This document shows, in pieces, positions 20,057 through 29,717 of a DNA stretch of 64,000 bases. This DNA comes from Streptococcus mitis (GTDB lineage: Bacteria > Bacillota > Bacilli > Lactobacillales > Streptococcaceae): positions 12,643 through 76,642 of the forward strand of contig NZ_WIJK01000009.1 in assembly GCF_009496285.1 (NCBI RefSeq), in the 5' to 3' direction. Made by a program: the position numbers and the translations under genes. The first letter of the stretch is position 1. Each line of letters begins with the position of its first letter. The notes under the pieces were generated by a model that was given only the letters and a program-made list of their open reading frames with translations, had not been told where the DNA came from and ran no database searches.

Positions 20057-21424
20057 TTATTCTTTTTCTTGATAGTATGGTAAGAAAGTTTCCATCAAGA
20101 ATGAAGTATCGTAGTCTCCTGCTATCACGCGACGATCTGAAATCAGATCAAGTTGGAAATCAGCATTGGTGACAACCCCTTCAATTTCGAGTTCATAAAG
20201 AGCTCGTTGCATTTTCATGAGTGCATCAAAACGATTTTCACCATGAACAATAATTTTAGCAATCATACTATCATAGTAGGGTGGAATAGTATAACCTGGA
20301 TAAACTGCAGAATCTACGCGCAAGCCCACACCACCACTTGGGAGATAAAGATTGGTAATCTTACCAGGACTTGGTGCAAAATTAAAGGCTGGATTTTCTG
20401 CGTTGATACGGCACTCAATAGCATGTCCTTTTAGAACAATATCTTCTTGCTTCAAGGTCAAAGGTTGACCTGCTGCGATACGGATTTGTTCCTTGACAAT
20501 ATCCACACCAGATACAAATTCGGTTACGGGGTGTTCCACTTGGACACGCGTATTCATCTCCATAAAGTAGAATTTACCACTTGCTTCATCTAGTAGGAAT
20601 TCAATGGTACCAGCATTCTCGTAACCAACAGATTCCGCTGCACGAACTGCCGCTGCACCAATTTCATTACGAAGTGTTTTCCCGATAGCAATCGAAGGAC
20701 TTTCTTCTAAAACCTTTTGGTTATTCCGTTGAAGCGAACAGTCACGTTCACCAAGGTGAATAACATGACCCATCTGGTCAGCAAGAATCTGTACTTCAAT
20801 GTGGCGAGCAGGATAAATGACACGTTCAAGATACATGGCCCCATTGCCAAAGTTAGCCTTAGCTTCACTAGAGGCTGTTTCAAAGGCTGATACAAGATCT
20901 TCTGCCTTTTCAACCTTACGAATCCCTTTTCCACCACCTCCAGCTGAAGCTTTGAGCATAACTGGATAACCAATTTTTTCGGCAATAGAGAGGGCCTCTT
21001 CTGCTGTATGGACTTCTCCATCTGATCCTGGAATGACAGGCACGTTTGCCTTAATCATTTGAGCACGGGCGTTAATTTTATCTCCCATGATATCCATGAC
21101 ACGAGCTGATGGTCCGATAAATTTAATCCCAACTTCTTCACACATGGTTGCAAATTTGGAATTTTCACTTAAAAAGCCAAATCCAGGGTGAATGGCTTCA
21201 GCTTCAGTCAAGACCGCAGCTGAAAGGATAGCATTGATGTTCAGATAAGATTCTGTAGCCTTCCCAGGGCCGATACAGATAGCCTCATCAGCCAAAAGCG
21301 TGTGGAGAGCTTCCTTGTCAGCAGTCGAATAGACAGCGACTGTTGCAATTCCTAATTCTCGTGCCGCACGAATAATACGAACAGCGATTTCACCACGATT
21401 GGCAATTAAAATCTTACGAAACAT
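20057..21424 (-). CDS. accC: Biotin carboxylase
   Basis: ATP-grasp enzyme, 455 aa, which carboxylates the biotin carried by AccB. The N terminus is MFRKILIANRGEIAVRII. A glycine-rich ATP loop KASAGGGGKGIR lies near residue 158. HIEVQILAD near 208 and the catalytic MEMNTRVQVEHPVTE near 286 are also present. It is followed by accD after 34 bases and preceded by fabZ. Confidence 0.96.
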   Translation of the reverse strand: MFRKILIANRGEIAVRIIRAARELGIATVAVYSTADKEALHTLLADEAICIGPGKATESYLNINAILSAAVLTEAEAIHPGFGFLSENSKFATMCEEVGIKFIGPSARVMDIMGDKINARAQMIKANVPVIPGSDGEVHTAEEALSIAEKIGYPVMLKASAGGGGKGIRKVEKAEDLVSAFETASSEAKANFGNGAMYLERVIYPARHIEVQILADQMGHVIHLGERDCSLQRNNQKVLEESPSIAIGKTLRNEIGAAAVRAAESVGYENAGTIEFLLDEASGKFYFMEMNTRVQVEHPVTEFVSGVDIVKEQIRIAAGQPLTLKQEDIVLKGHAIECRINAENPAFNFAPSPGKITNLYLPSGGVGLRVDSAVYPGYTIPPYYDSMIAKIIVHGENRFDALMKMQRALYELEIEGVVTNADFQLDLISDRRVIAGDYDTSFLMETFLPYYQEKE

Positions 21425-21435
21425 GGAAAACCTCC

Positions 21436-21858
21436 CTAGTTTCCAATAGCAAAGGTCAGAGTACCGCTTGCTGCAAGCTTACCATCTACTTCTGCCTTCG
21501 CTTCTACTACGGCGATTGTGCCACGACGTTTGACAAAAGTTGCTGTCATGACAAGCTGATCACCAGGAACAACTTGCTTTTTAAATTTAACTTTGTCCAT
21601 ACCAGCATAGAAGACAAGCTTCCCTTTGTTTTCAGGTTTTGATAATTCCAAAACACCTGCTGTTTGTGCCAAAGCTTCCATAATGAGGACTCCAGGCATA
21701 ACTGGGTATTGAGGAAAATGACCATTGAAGAAAGGTTCGTTAATCGTCACATTTTTAATAGCAACAATGGTATCTTCGCTAACTTCTAAGACACGATCCA
21801 CTAAGAGCATGGGATAACGGTGTGGCAAAGCTTCTTTAATTCCTTGAATATCAATCAT
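21436..21858 (-). CDS. fabZ: 3-hydroxyacyl-ACP dehydratase
   Basis: Hot-dog-fold dehydratase of fatty-acid elongation, 140 aa. The active-site motif is visible: [13 protein letters not shown] with the catalytic His near residue 12 and [26 protein letters not shown] with Glu near 60. In streptococci FabZ works with FabM, not FabA, for unsaturated chains. The start overlaps accB by 4 bases (ATGA). Confidence 0.95.
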   Translation of the reverse strand: MIDIQGIKEALPHRYPMLLVDRVLEVSEDTIVAIKNVTINEPFFNGHFPQYPVMPGVLIMEALAQTAGVLELSKPENKGKLVFYAGMDKVKFKKQVVPGDQLVMTATFVKRRGTIAVVEAKAEVDGKLAASGTLTFAIGN

Positions 21859-22295
21859 TTGATACGTACCAAGCCTTTCCCAAACTCAACCATTTCTTCA
21901 TTTTCAACTAGAATTTCTGTTACAACACCATCTTTAGGTGCTGGAATTTCATTCATGATCTTCATGGCTTCGATGATGACCAAGGTTTGGCCTTTTTTAA
22001 CAGTATCACCGACTGAAACAAAATTAGATTTGTCTGGTCCGGCAGCCAAGTAAGCAACTCCGACAAGTGGACTTTCTACAAGGTCCCCCTCAGCTACAGA
22101 TTCACTAGCACTTGATTCTGAAACTACTTCTACAGCTGGTGTAGTTTGAGCTTGAGGTGCTGGACTTGCTTCTGCAACAAGTTTCGCTTCATTCTTACTG
22201 AAGACCAACTCATCCGTTCCATTTTTATAAGAAAATTCTTTCAAGCTTGACTGGTCAAATTGCGCCATCAAATCTTTGATTTCATTTAAATTCAT
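21855..22295 (-). CDS. accB: Biotin carboxyl carrier protein of acetyl-CoA carboxylase
   Basis: Carrier subunit, 146 aa. The N-terminal part is followed by an Ala/Pro/Ser/Glu-rich flexible linker (about residues 42-75) and the biotinyl domain with EAMKIMNE near 110, whose Lys takes the biotin. It lies 2 bases after fabF. The linker looks somewhat short against some pneumococcal homologues (recollection only). Confidence 0.94.
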   Translation of the reverse strand: MNLNEIKDLMAQFDQSSLKEFSYKNGTDELVFSKNEAKLVAEASPAPQAQTTPAVEVVSESSASESVAEGDLVESPLVGVAYLAAGPDKSNFVSVGDTVKKGQTLVIIEAMKIMNEIPAPKDGVVTEILVENEEMVEFGKGLVRIK

Positions 22296-22297
22296 CT

Positions 22298-23533
22298 TTA
22301 CTTATTCTCCCAACGTTTGAAAACAAGGACTGCATTATGCCCACCAAATCCAAAGGTATTTGAGATAGCATATGGAATTTCACACTCCAATCCCTGTCCA
22401 TAGATAACGTTCGCTTCGATATAGTCTGATAATTCTTTCGTTCCGGCTGTCATTGGAACATAGCTATGACGAATAGCTTCAATAGTAGCAATGGCTTCAA
22501 CAGCCCCTGCTGCTCCCAGCAAATGACCTGTGAAGGATTTGGTTGAAGAAACTGGAACATCCTTACCTAGAACAGATACAATGGCACCACTTTCTCCTTT
22601 TTCATTGGCAGGAGTCGAGGTTCCATGAGCATTGACATAGGCTACTTGGTCTGGAGAAATCTCAGCTTCTTCCAAGGCTAATTTGATGGCCTTAATAGCT
22701 CCTTGACCTTCTGGATGTGGTGAAGTCATATGGTAGGCATCACAAGTATTTCCGTAACCAACAACTTCAGCTAGGATAGTTGCTCCCCGTTTTTCAGCAT
22801 GCTCTAAACTTTCAAGAACCAACATTCCTGATCCTTCTCCCATGACAAAACCATTACGGTCTTTATCAAAAGGAATCGAGGCACGACTTGGATCTTCAGT
22901 TGTTGAAAGAGCTGTCAAGGCTTGGAAACCTGCAATGGCAAATGGAGTGATAGAAGCCTCAGAACCACCAACTAGCATAACATCTTGGTAACCAAACTTG
23001 ATGGAACGAAAGGCATCCCCAATTGCATCATTTGAAGAAGCACAAGCAGTATTGATAGATTTACAAACACCGTTTGCTCCAAAACGCATAGCAACATTTC
23101 CTGATGCCATATTTGGTAAAGCTTTTGGAAGTGTCAATGGTTTTACACGTTTTGGTCCCTTATCATGAAGTCGAAGCACTTGATCTTCGATTTCCTTGAT
23201 TCCACCGATACCTGAAGCAACGATGACACCAAAGCGGTCTCTATCAAGAGTCTCTACATCAAGATTAGCATTGTTCACTGCTTCTTGTGCTGCATATAGT
23301 GCATATAAAGAATAAGCATCAAAACGGTTGGTATCTTTTTTTACAAAATATTTGTCAAAAGGAAAATCCTGAATTTCTGCCGCATTATGCACCGCAAATT
23401 CACTATGATCAAACTTGGTGATTTCACCAATTCCGATTTTTCCAGTTGTCAAACTATTCCAAAATTCTTCTGGTGTATTTCCGATTGGAGATGTCACTCC
23501 ATAACCTGTCACTACTACTCGATTCAGTTTCAT
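22298..23533 (-). CDS. fabF: 3-oxoacyl-ACP synthase II
   Basis: Condensing enzyme for chain elongation, 411 aa. Cys-His-His triad: SINTACASSNDA near residue 160 (Cys), NAHGTSTPANE near 299 (His) and TGHLLGAAGAV near 335 (His). The glycine-rich NTFGFGGHNAVL closes the protein. It lies between fabG and accB. Confidence 0.96.
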   Translation of the reverse strand: MKLNRVVVTGYGVTSPIGNTPEEFWNSLTTGKIGIGEITKFDHSEFAVHNAAEIQDFPFDKYFVKKDTNRFDAYSLYALYAAQEAVNNANLDVETLDRDRFGVIVASGIGGIKEIEDQVLRLHDKGPKRVKPLTLPKALPNMASGNVAMRFGANGVCKSINTACASSNDAIGDAFRSIKFGYQDVMLVGGSEASITPFAIAGFQALTALSTTEDPSRASIPFDKDRNGFVMGEGSGMLVLESLEHAEKRGATILAEVVGYGNTCDAYHMTSPHPEGQGAIKAIKLALEEAEISPDQVAYVNAHGTSTPANEKGESGAIVSVLGKDVPVSSTKSFTGHLLGAAGAVEAIATIEAIRHSYVPMTAGTKELSDYIEANVIYGQGLECEIPYAISNTFGFGGHNAVLVFKRWENK

Positions 23534-23555
23534 TCTTCTACCTCTATTTTAACTC

Positions 23556-24290
23556 TTATTGCATGGTTAGTCCACCATCAATTGCAATGACTTGTCCTGT
23601 TAGATAATCTTGGCTAGCGAGAAAGGCTGTAACATCAGCAACCTGCTCTGCTTGTCCAAACTGTTTCATCGGAATTTGTGACAACATGGCATCCTTTACT
23701 TTATCTGTCAAGACTGCGGTCATATCCGATTCAATCATCCCTGGCGCAATAGCATTTACTCTCACATTACGATTAGCAACCTCACGCGCTACAGACTTAG
23801 TAAAACCAATCAAACCAGCCTTGGAAGCAGCGTAGTTGGCTTGACCGATATTTCCCATCAGACCAACAACACTAGACATATTGATGATAGCACCTTCGCG
23901 AGCTTTTATCATCGGTTTCAAGACTGATTGTGTCATATTGAAAGCCCCTGTCAAATTGACTTTTAAAACCTTCTCAAAATCTTCTTCTGTCATCTTAATC
24001 ATGAGAGTGTCTTGAGTAATCCCAGCATTATTAACGAGGACATCAACTGAACCCAGCTCTTCAATGGCTTGGTCCACCATACGCTTTGCGTCCGCAAAAT
24101 CAGAAACGTCACCAGAAATAGCAAGGACCTTCACCCCGTATGGTTTAAATTCGGCAAGAAGTTCCTCGGAGATTTCACCACGACTATTCAAAACAACATT
24201 GGCTCCCAAGCTGGCAAATTTATGGGCAATGGCAAGACCAATTCCTCGACTTGAGCCTGTAATAAAGACATTTTTCTGTTCTAGTTTCAT
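23556..24290 (-). CDS. fabG: 3-oxoacyl-ACP reductase
   Basis: NADPH-dependent reductase of the short-chain dehydrogenase fold, 244 aa. The cofactor loop GSSRGIG lies near residue 12. NNAG near 87, the catalytic Ser in MSSVVG near 138 and the YAASK pair near 152 are present. The C terminus YLTGQVIAIDGGLTMQ is typical. Confidence 0.96.
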   Translation of the reverse strand: MKLEQKNVFITGSSRGIGLAIAHKFASLGANVVLNSRGEISEELLAEFKPYGVKVLAISGDVSDFADAKRMVDQAIEELGSVDVLVNNAGITQDTLMIKMTEEDFEKVLKVNLTGAFNMTQSVLKPMIKAREGAIINMSSVVGLMGNIGQANYAASKAGLIGFTKSVAREVANRNVRVNAIAPGMIESDMTAVLTDKVKDAMLSQIPMKQFGQAEQVADVTAFLASQDYLTGQVIAIDGGLTMQ

Positions 24291-24322
24291 GTTTCTCCTT
24301 TCAAAACTTCTACCATTTTGGT

Positions 24323-25243
24323 CTAATTTTCTAAGAGTGCTTGTAAACTTGCTTGATCTTCCACATTAGCCAGTTGAGCAGTTTTATCAATCTTTTTGAC
24401 AAATCCTGACAAGATCTTCCCAGGACCAATCTCGATAAAACGATTCACACCAGCTTCTTGCATGACTGCAATACTTTCATAAAAACGGACAGGCTCCTTA
24501 ACTTGACGAGTCAAGAGTTCTGCAATTCGTTCTTTTTCCATAACCTTTGCTTCTGTATTACCAACAAGTGGACAAGCAAAGTCAGAAAATTCAACTTCTG
24601 TAAGGACTTGAGCTAATTTTTGACTAGCGGGTTCCAATAAAGCTGTATGGAAAGGTCCAGAAACATTGAGCGGAATCAAGCGTTTTGCTCCTGCCTCTTG
24701 CAAAAGTTCAACTGCACGATCTACCGCCACTACCTCACCACCAATAACAATTTGACTCGGCGTATTGTAGTTAGCTGGAGTTACCACGCCAAGTTCTGTA
24801 GCGTCCTTACAAGCTTGCTCGATAACTTCAACTGGTGTGTTGAGGACAGCTACCATCTTACCTGACCCTGTAGGAGCTGCTTCTTCCATATAAGCCCCGC
24901 GTTTAGCTACTAGAGCCACCGCATCTTCGAAATCCAAGGCACCACTAGCTACAAGGGCAGAATATTCTCCAAGAGACAGACCTGCCACCATATCAGGTTG
25001 GTAACCTTTTTCCTTTAAAAGACGATAGATAGCAACGGACGTAGCCAAAATAGCTGGTTGCGTGTAACGAGTCTGATGTAGCTTTGTTTCATCATTATCA
25101 ATCAAGTCACGAAGGTCATATCCCAAGACTTGGCTAGCTTGGTCAATTGTTTCCTTGACGATAGCATATTGGTCATAGAGTTCATGCCCCATTCCTAGGT
25201 ACTGGGCTCCTTGACCTGCAAATAGAAAGGCTGTTTTAGTCAT
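24323..25243 (-). CDS. fabD: Malonyl-CoA:ACP transacylase
   Basis: Loads malonyl groups on ACP. The longest frame begins at 25297, but the ATG at 25243 gives the normal 306 aa, follows a good context and overlaps the fabK end by 8 bases. Motifs: FLFAGQGAQYLGMG at the N terminus, GLSLGEYSAL with the catalytic Ser near residue 91, and NVSGPFHTALL with His near 200. Confidence 0.95.
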   Translation of the reverse strand: MTKTAFLFAGQGAQYLGMGHELYDQYAIVKETIDQASQVLGYDLRDLIDNDETKLHQTRYTQPAILATSVAIYRLLKEKGYQPDMVAGLSLGEYSALVASGALDFEDAVALVAKRGAYMEEAAPTGSGKMVAVLNTPVEVIEQACKDATELGVVTPANYNTPSQIVIGGEVVAVDRAVELLQEAGAKRLIPLNVSGPFHTALLEPASQKLAQVLTEVEFSDFACPLVGNTEAKVMEKERIAELLTRQVKEPVRFYESIAVMQEAGVNRFIEIGPGKILSGFVKKIDKTAQLANVEDQASLQALLEN

Positions 25244-26210
25244 TTCTTGTAACTCCTGCCCAACGAGCAGCTTCTGCTTGAATCTTTTCAGCTGCACCGT
25301 AGTAAATATCTTTTAAGATTTCTTCAACAGTTTCTTCTTTCGAAACTAGGCCTGCAATCTGACCAGCCATCACTGAACCGCCATCCACATCACCATGGAC
25401 AACAGCCTTAGCTAAGGCTCCAGCGCCCATTTGTTCAAAGATTTCTAAGTCTGGATTTTCTTGTTTGAAGGCATCTTTTTCAGCTTGCTCGAAATCACGT
25501 GTCAATTTGTTTTTAATAGCCCGAACTGCGTGTCCAAAATGTTGTGCTGAAATGGTTGTGTCAATATCACGAGCTTTTAAAATTTTAGCTTTATAGTTTG
25601 GATGAGCATTTGATTCTTTAGCAACTACAAAACGAGTTCCTACTTGCACAGCTTCTGCACCAAGCATAAAGCCAGCAGCTGCACCCTCGCCGTCTGCTAT
25701 ACCTCCAGCAGCAATAACAGGAATTGAAACAGCAGCTACAACTTGACGAACCAAGGTCATAGTTGTTAACTTGCCAATGTGTCCCCCAGCTTCCATACCT
25801 TCAGCAATGACGGCATCCGCACCAATTTTTTCCATCCGTTTTGCCAAAGCCACACTTGGGACAACTGGAATAACAGTAATCCCTGCTTCATGGAATCGTT
25901 CCATATATTTACTTGGATTTCCAGCGCCAGTTGTAACAACCTTAACCCCTTCTTCAATCACAAGATCAACGATATCTTCAACAAATGGAGACAAAAGCAT
26001 AATGTTGACACCAAATGGCTTATCTGTTAATGATTTAATCTTATCGATATTGGCCTTAACCACTTCCTTGGGAGCATTTCCTCCACCGATGATACCCAAA
26101 CCACCTGCCTTTGAAACAGCACCCGCTAGGTCACCATCAGCAACCCAGGCCATTCCTCCCTGAAGGATAGGATATTTAATATTCAATAATTCTGTAATAC
26201 GTGTTTTCAT
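25236..26210 (-). CDS. fabK: Enoyl-ACP reductase II (FMN-dependent)
   Basis: Flavoprotein that does the last reduction of each cycle in place of triclosan-sensitive FabI. 324 aa from the ATG at 26210, which follows GGAGG; the frame upstream to 26252 lies in the regulatory hairpin. Motifs: PILQGGMAW at the N terminus, GGLGIIGGGNAP near residue 43, AEGMEAGGHIG near 136 and AAGGIADGEGAAAGFMLGA near 172. The 5' region carries a FabT box. Confidence 0.96.
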   Translation of the reverse strand: MKTRITELLNIKYPILQGGMAWVADGDLAGAVSKAGGLGIIGGGNAPKEVVKANIDKIKSLTDKPFGVNIMLLSPFVEDIVDLVIEEGVKVVTTGAGNPSKYMERFHEAGITVIPVVPSVALAKRMEKIGADAVIAEGMEAGGHIGKLTTMTLVRQVVAAVSIPVIAAGGIADGEGAAAGFMLGAEAVQVGTRFVVAKESNAHPNYKAKILKARDIDTTISAQHFGHAVRAIKNKLTRDFEQAEKDAFKQENPDLEIFEQMGAGALAKAVVHGDVDGGSVMAGQIAGLVSKEETVEEILKDIYYGAAEKIQAEAARWAGVTRND

Positions 26211-26225
26211 AGTGCCTCCATGAGT

Positions 26226-26286
26226 CTTGCTTAGGTAATAGTTCGACCGCATTATACTTTGACTGTCAAACTATTACCTGAACAAG
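26226..26286 (-). promoter_or_regulatory. fabK promoter region: FabT box inside a 22-bp inverted repeat
   Basis: The palindrome TTTGACTGTCAAA at 26258-26270 resembles the FabT operator (TTTGANNNTCAAA) and overlaps the only good -10 (TATAAT on the minus strand, 26250-26255 region). Around it, 26226-26247 and 26265-26286 are inverted repeats matching at about 19 of 22 positions. FabT control of fabK in S. pneumoniae is established; the outer hairpin is an observation here. Confidence 0.7.
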
Positions 26287-26326
26287 AGGGAGCGGGGCCC
26301 CCCTACTCCTTCTTCATTTATTTTAA

Positions 26327-26551
26327 TTATTTTGTTTGCTCTTCAACGTAGGCAACCAAGTCACCAACTGTTTTCAAGTCATCTTCTGCTTCGATTTGAA
26401 TATCAAAAGCATCTTCAATTTCTGAGATCACTTGGAACAAGTCCAATGAATCTGCATCCAAATCATCAAAAGTAGATTCAAGTGTTACTTCTGATGCATC
26501 TTTTCCAAGTTCTTCAACGATAATTTCTTGTACTTTTTCAAATACTGCCAT
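26327..26551 (-). CDS. acpP: Acyl carrier protein
   Basis: 74-aa acidic carrier for growing acyl chains. The phosphopantetheine site is [10 protein letters not shown] with the Ser near residue 36. The helix-2 acidic patch and the C-terminal [13 protein letters not shown] are typical. A GGAG site precedes it. A GC-rich imperfect hairpin (about 26291-26309) follows the gene before the fabK promoter. Confidence 0.95.
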   Translation of the reverse strand: MAVFEKVQEIIVEELGKDASEVTLESTFDDLDADSLDLFQVISEIEDAFDIQIEAEDDLKTVGDLVAYVEEQTK

Positions 26552-26607
26552 GATAGACTCCTTTAAAATAAATAGTTTTTATAACAATGTGTTCACCACA
26601 TGATTAC

Positions 26608-27582
26608 CTAAATTGTAACAATAAGCGTGCCCCATGTCAAACCTCCGCCGAAGCCTGACAAGAGAATTTTTTGGCTTCCATCCAAACGAATGAGCCCTTC
26701 CTCTACACACTCTGAAAGTAGAATCGGAATACTTGCCGCACTGGTATTTCCATACTTGGTCATATTGGCAGGAAGCTTGTCTCGATCTACACCGATCTTT
26801 CTAGCCATTTTATCTAGAATGCGGATATTAGCTTGGTGAAGCAGGAGATAATCTAGTTCTTCTGCCGACAGAGGACTCTCTTCTATGGTATTTTTTATAG
26901 ACTTAGCAACATCTCGAATCGCAAAATCAAAAACTGCTCGGCCGTCCATTCTCAAGAAAGCATCTGGATTTTCTTGAACTGAAAATGGCGAAGTCAAGCC
27001 TGTCTGCCCATAGGTCAAGCACTCACTACGTGAACCATCGCTATTGAGACTCTCCGCTAGGAAATGTTGCTTATCGCTTGCTTCTAACAAGACGCCACCA
27101 GCTCCATCTCCAAATAGGACAGCGGTTGAACGATCTGTCCAGTCCAAGGTTTTGGACATAGTTTCACTACCGATAACTAGACCCTTACGATAAGCTCCTG
27201 AAGAGATAAACTTCTCTGCAGTTGAAAGGGCAAAGGTGAAACCACTACAAGCGGCGGTTAGATCAAATGCAAAGGCCTTACGAGCACCTATACGAGCCTG
27301 TACACGTGCTGCAGTAGAAGGCATCATTGAGTCAGGTGTCATCGTAGCTAGGATGATGAAATCCAACTCTTCAGCAGAAATCCCTGACTTCTCTAGGAGT
27401 TGTTTTGCAACTGCCGTTGCCAAATCTCCAGTTGATTCTGTCTTAGAAATGCGACGTTCCTTAATCCCAGTTCGACTTGAAATCCATTCATCACTCGTAT
27501 CCATAACCTGAGCCAAATCTTCATTTGTGACAATCTGCTCTGGAACATAATGAGCAACCTGGCTTATTTTCGCAAAAGCCAT
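26608..27582 (-). CDS. fabH: 3-oxoacyl-ACP synthase III
   Basis: Starts fatty-acid synthesis by condensing acetyl-CoA with malonyl-ACP. 324 aa. Catalytic Cys in [13 protein letters not shown] near residue 112, HQANIRI near 249 (His) and [11 protein letters not shown] near 276 (Asn). Its start overlaps the fabT stop by one base. Confidence 0.96.
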   Translation of the reverse strand: MAFAKISQVAHYVPEQIVTNEDLAQVMDTSDEWISSRTGIKERRISKTESTGDLATAVAKQLLEKSGISAEELDFIILATMTPDSMMPSTAARVQARIGARKAFAFDLTAACSGFTFALSTAEKFISSGAYRKGLVIGSETMSKTLDWTDRSTAVLFGDGAGGVLLEASDKQHFLAESLNSDGSRSECLTYGQTGLTSPFSVQENPDAFLRMDGRAVFDFAIRDVAKSIKNTIEESPLSAEELDYLLLHQANIRILDKMARKIGVDRDKLPANMTKYGNTSAASIPILLSECVEEGLIRLDGSQKILLSGFGGGLTWGTLIVTI

Positions 27583-28016
27583 TATTTCAAATCCTCCAAA
27601 AATTGATAAAGATTGGTCAAACCTTTACTCATAACATCCATTTCCTCTGGGCTCATGCCTTCGATGATCCTTTCGACCATGGCCTTGTGAAAACGTCTAT
27701 GGAGCCGATGTACCAAGCGACCTTTCTTTGTCAAATGCAGATGTACTACACGACGATCCTGATCTGATCGCAAGCGCTCGATATAACCTTTTCGTTCCAA
27801 GTTGTTCAAGCTAGTTGTCACGGTTCCTAGAGTTACCATCAACTCTTTGGACACTTGACTTGGAGTCACATCTGGAAACTTGCCAATCACATCGATCGTG
27901 TGCATTTCCTTGATGGAGATATCCTTGAAACGACTACCTCTCAAACTCACTTCCTCAATCACAAGGACGTTATTAAAAATAGATGTTAAATAGTCATTGA
28001 TCCGTTGGTAGTCCAA
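27582..28016 (-). CDS. fabT: MarR-family repressor of fatty-acid synthesis
   Basis: DNA-binding repressor of the fab cluster, responsive to acyl-ACP. The best start is TTG at 28016, placed 8-9 bases after GGGAGGGAAG; it gives 144 aa beginning (M)DYQRINDYL as in pneumococcal FabT. The ATG at 28037 would add seven residues that include the RBS. A winged-helix region [44 protein letters not shown] segment spans about residues 50-95. It is coupled to fabH. Confidence 0.94.
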   Translation of the reverse strand: MDYQRINDYLTSIFNNVLVIEEVSLRGSRFKDISIKEMHTIDVIGKFPDVTPSQVSKELMVTLGTVTTSLNNLERKGYIERLRSDQDRRVVHLHLTKKGRLVHRLHRRFHKAMVERIIEGMSPEEMDVMSKGLTNLYQFLEDLK

Positions 28017-28040
28017 TTTTCTTCCCTCCCTCATCAAAAA

Positions 28041-28057
28041 AGTTTAACTATCAAAAC
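28041..28057 (-). promoter_or_regulatory. FabT box upstream of fabT
   Basis: AGTTTAACTATCAAAAC contains TTTAACTATCAAA, one mismatch from the palindromic FabT operator. It lies 25 bases before the fabT start, fitting autoregulation as described in S. pneumoniae. Confidence 0.7.
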
Positions 28058-28107
28058 ATTTGACAGAAAAAGTATATCAAACTTCAAAGAATTGCGCAAG
28101 TATTTTA

Positions 28108-28893
28108 TTATTTCCCCAAAAATTTTGGACGTCTTCTTTCAGAATGTGCACGAACACCTTCTTTGAAATCCTCCGTATAAGATAGAGATTTTTGCAATTC
28201 CAATTCTAGCTGTGCGTACTCGTGCCACTGCTTAAACTCGCTCTCCCAGACTAACTTCTTAATAGCAGCATAGGAGTTAGAGGAGCCTCTTCTCAACTTC
28301 TTCAACAATTGTTCTCTTGTCTTTTCCAGTTGATCACTAGCACACAGACGATAGACAGCACCTGCTTCTAAAGCATTCTCAGCTGTAAAAGCTTCACCGG
28401 TCATGGCAAGCTGCGTTGCCCGAGTCGTTCCTAGCGATCGTGTCAGCAAGAATAAACCTCCCGCGTCTGGAGCCAAGCCCACACCTACAAAGGCCTGAAT
28501 GAATTTAGCCTTGTCCGATGCAATACAGAAATCAACTGCCAAGGCCATATTAGCCGCCGCCCCAGCAACTGCTCCATCCACCTCCATAATGACTGGTTTA
28601 GGAATTTGTTTAATCTTATAGGAAATCGTATTTACTAACTCCGCGATTTGGGTGAGGGAGGCAATATTATCCTCTTCGACAGCACGTTTCATTTCTACTA
28701 GATCGCCCCCAACAGAGAAGACTTTGCCGGCAGCATTAATGAGAACAAACGAAACCGAAGCATCTTTTTCAGCCAATTCCAATGCTTCTAGAATTTCTTG
28801 ACACATAGGAATATGAAAACCATTGGCCACCTCAGGACGATTTAAAGTTAGTATCGCTAAATCGTCTTGAACTTGATAGATAATATGATTCAT
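28108..28893 (-). CDS. fabM: trans-2-decenoyl-ACP isomerase (enoyl-CoA hydratase family)
   Basis: Isomerises trans-2- to cis-3-decenoyl-ACP, the branch point to unsaturated fatty acids in streptococci. 261 aa from the ATG at 28893 after AAAGGAG; the frame from 28908 is not supported. Crotonase fold: [13 protein letters not shown] near residue 60 and [22 protein letters not shown] near 104. It is the first gene of the cluster and has a separate promoter from fabT. Confidence 0.93.
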   Translation of the reverse strand: MNHIIYQVQDDLAILTLNRPEVANGFHIPMCQEILEALELAEKDASVSFVLINAAGKVFSVGGDLVEMKRAVEEDNIASLTQIAELVNTISYKIKQIPKPVIMEVDGAVAGAAANMALAVDFCIASDKAKFIQAFVGVGLAPDAGGLFLLTRSLGTTRATQLAMTGEAFTAENALEAGAVYRLCASDQLEKTREQLLKKLRRGSSNSYAAIKKLVWESEFKQWHEYAQLELELQKSLSYTEDFKEGVRAHSERRRPKFLGK

Positions 28894-28974
28894 AGCCACT
28901 CCTTTCAAATTACAATGATGTTTAAATTATTTCATTTTCAAATTATATCTTTTTCCGGCTTTTTAAACAAGAGA

Positions 28975-29005
28975 AAAATCGACCGAAAGTGTCTCGGCCG
29001 ATTTT
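28975..29005 (-). terminator. Terminator between the secreted-protein gene and fabM
   Basis: AAATCG-CCGA pairs with TCGG-CGATTT. On the minus strand it follows the stop at 29004 and runs into TTTTTC. Confidence 0.8.
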
Positions 29006-29561
29006 AAAAGCTTAGTTTGGTCTCTAAAAATACAGGAAAACCAGTACTTGTATCATCCATAAAATCATAAATCACTTCAAGCATTCGTCCTCCTTCTCTC
29101 TGATAGAGCTGTGCTTGGTTGGGTCCCTTATGGTAGAATTCTCCTGAAACCATGTAAAAAACACGATTTGGATCTTCAAGGTAGGCAAAAAGATTTCCTG
29201 TAAAAGGAACTTCCTTATCCCCATCCTTGTCGACCAGACTTGCAGCTAAGAGTTTCGTGATTCCTCTAAATTGTCCACTCTCATCTGTTTGACAGTAAAA
29301 CTTGACTCTAGCTTCATAGTTAGGATTGACGATAATCTTTTCAGAGAGAATTCGATAAGTCCTTGACTGACTATCTGACAAGCCGATAGATAAGATAATT
29401 TTAGCCCTCTCAACTGATATCTGACCTTCCTGAGCATACTCAATCGCTAATTCTTCTCCAGTCAAACGACCACTGGGAAGAGGATGATAAGTTGCTCCGA
29501 TACTTGTAGGAATCATCACGAAGGTAAGGAATAGTATTAAATAAAACACTCTTTTAATCAT
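29004..29561 (-). CDS. Secreted or membrane-anchored protein of unknown function (185 aa)
   Basis: I do not recognise this protein. It starts at ATG 29561, nine bases after AAAGGAG (a TTG nine bases upstream is the alternative). A signal peptide is clear: MIKRVFYLILFLTFVMIPTS followed by IGATYHP. The mature part (about 160 aa) is polar, has one Cys and no named motif. It sits alone between fabM and the divergent aspartokinase gene, with its own terminator. Confidence 0.75.
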   Translation of the reverse strand: MIKRVFYLILFLTFVMIPTSIGATYHPLPSGRLTGEELAIEYAQEGQISVERAKIILSIGLSDSQSRTYRILSEKIIVNPNYEARVKFYCQTDESGQFRGITKLLAASLVDKDGDKEVPFTGNLFAYLEDPNRVFYMVSGEFYHKGPNQAQLYQREGGRMLEVIYDFMDDTSTGFPVFLETKLSF

Positions 29562-29659
29562 CTTTCCCAACTCCTTTCATCAGAAGAGTTTTCCCCTACA
29601 CCTTTATTATAAGCTTTCCTGATGAGACATTCAAACAATTATATAGGAAATTTTCCAGA

Positions 29660-29688
29660 TTGAAAAAAGCCCCTCTTTCTGCTATAAT
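29660..29688 (+). promoter_or_regulatory. Promoter of the aspartokinase gene
   Basis: TTGAAA at 29660-29665 and TATAAT at 29683-29688 with 17-bp spacing: close to the housekeeping consensus. Confidence 0.85.
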
Positions 29689-29717
29689 CGTATAAAATAC
29701 TTACTTTAGGAGTTCTT

